DNA of 24,153 nt, taken from Alphaproteobacteria bacterium (GTDB lineage Bacteria; Pseudomonadota; Alphaproteobacteria; UBA6615). The notes beneath the pieces were generated by a model. The model ran no database searches and was not told the DNA's origin. It saw nothing but the letters and a program-made list of their open reading frames with translations. The stretch lies in the NCBI GenBank assembly GCA_013003285.1, contig JABDJY010000236.1, positions 1 through 24,153 on the forward strand, in the 5' to 3' direction. The translations under genes were made by a program, and so were the position numbers. Below are positions 23,956 to 24,153 of this stretch, one piece after another; within the stretch, counting starts at the first letter, position 1; each line of letters opens with the position of its first letter.

Positions 23956-24153
23956 TCACGTTTCTCCATTCTCTGGCAGTAGCCCCGCTTGGAAGGCCAA
24001 CTGAATGAGGTGCGCTAAACTCTTGGCTTGTGTTTTAAGCATCAGCCGTGCGCGATGAACTTCGACGGTGCGCGGACTAATCCCCAATTTGTCGCCAATG
24101 AGTTTGTTGGGCAAACCAGATAACAGACATTCCAGTACTTCGCGTTCTCGAGG
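23956..24153 (-). CDS. FixJ/LuxR-type response regulator, C-terminal part (runs off right edge)
   Basis: Only the last 65 codons are present. They encode a LuxR-type helix-turn-helix: PREREVLECLLSGLPNKLIG, then DKLGISPRTVEVHRARLMLK and TQAKSLAHLIQLAFQAGLL. The wording, with PRTVEVHRAR and QA-SLA-L, is that of the FixJ subgroup of two-component regulators. The receiver domain is presumably to the right, outside the window. It could be the partner of the nearby sensor kinase, but the two are separated by the small membrane protein and about 210 non-coding bases, so the link is a guess. Confidence 0.85.
   Translation of the reverse strand, partial: PREREVLECLLSGLPNKLIGDKLGISPRTVEVHRARLMLKTQAKSLAHLIQLAFQAGLLPENGET

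Overview
The window looks like part of an alphaproteobacterial chromosome, probably Rhodospirillales-like. This is inferred from moderately high GC, an RpoE/ChrR sigma system whose anti-sigma zinc ligands match Rhodobacter ChrR, a urt-ure urea operon and a FixJ-like regulator. I see no rRNA, tRNA, CRISPR array or phage genes.

Left block (1-6950): the 5' end of folE runs off the left edge. Then come a relic of a second fasciclin gene, an intact secreted fasciclin protein, a short-chain dehydrogenase, and a minus-strand operon of FAD oxidoreductase, DUF1365 protein and cyclopropane-fatty-acid-type methyltransferase. The ECF sigma factor and its ChrR-type zinc anti-sigma factor diverge from that operon. 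Four promoters in this block (fasciclin, SDR, FAD operon, sigma gene) share the same layout, TGATC(C/T)-N15-GCGT(A/T). This marks one autoregulated oxidative/singlet-oxygen stress regulon that remodels membrane lipids. Two key members are broken as read. The FAD oxidoreductase has one in-frame TAA with an intact reading frame behind it. The chrR gene has a one-base frameshift that removes the fourth zinc ligand of its sensory cupin lobe. These may be real decay or base-level errors.

Middle block (6951-17765): a complete minus-strand urea uptake and hydrolysis operon, urtABCDE-ureDABCEFG, tightly packed with start/stop overlaps. A consensus sigma-54 -24/-12 promoter lies just upstream of urtA, so nitrogen (NtrC-type) control is likely. 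A strong hairpin between urtA and urtB probably sets a higher level of the binding protein. All urease active-site residues are present.

Right block (17766-24153): an IS30-family element with an intact transposase and recognisable inverted repeats, a gene remnant in which a PhnD-like sensor domain is joined out of frame to the end of a receiver domain, a GC-rich amidase, a GAF-domain hybrid-free sensor histidine kinase, a small membrane protein of unknown function, and the DNA-binding end of a FixJ/LuxR-type regulator that runs off the right edge. This part is the accessory and decaying side of the window.
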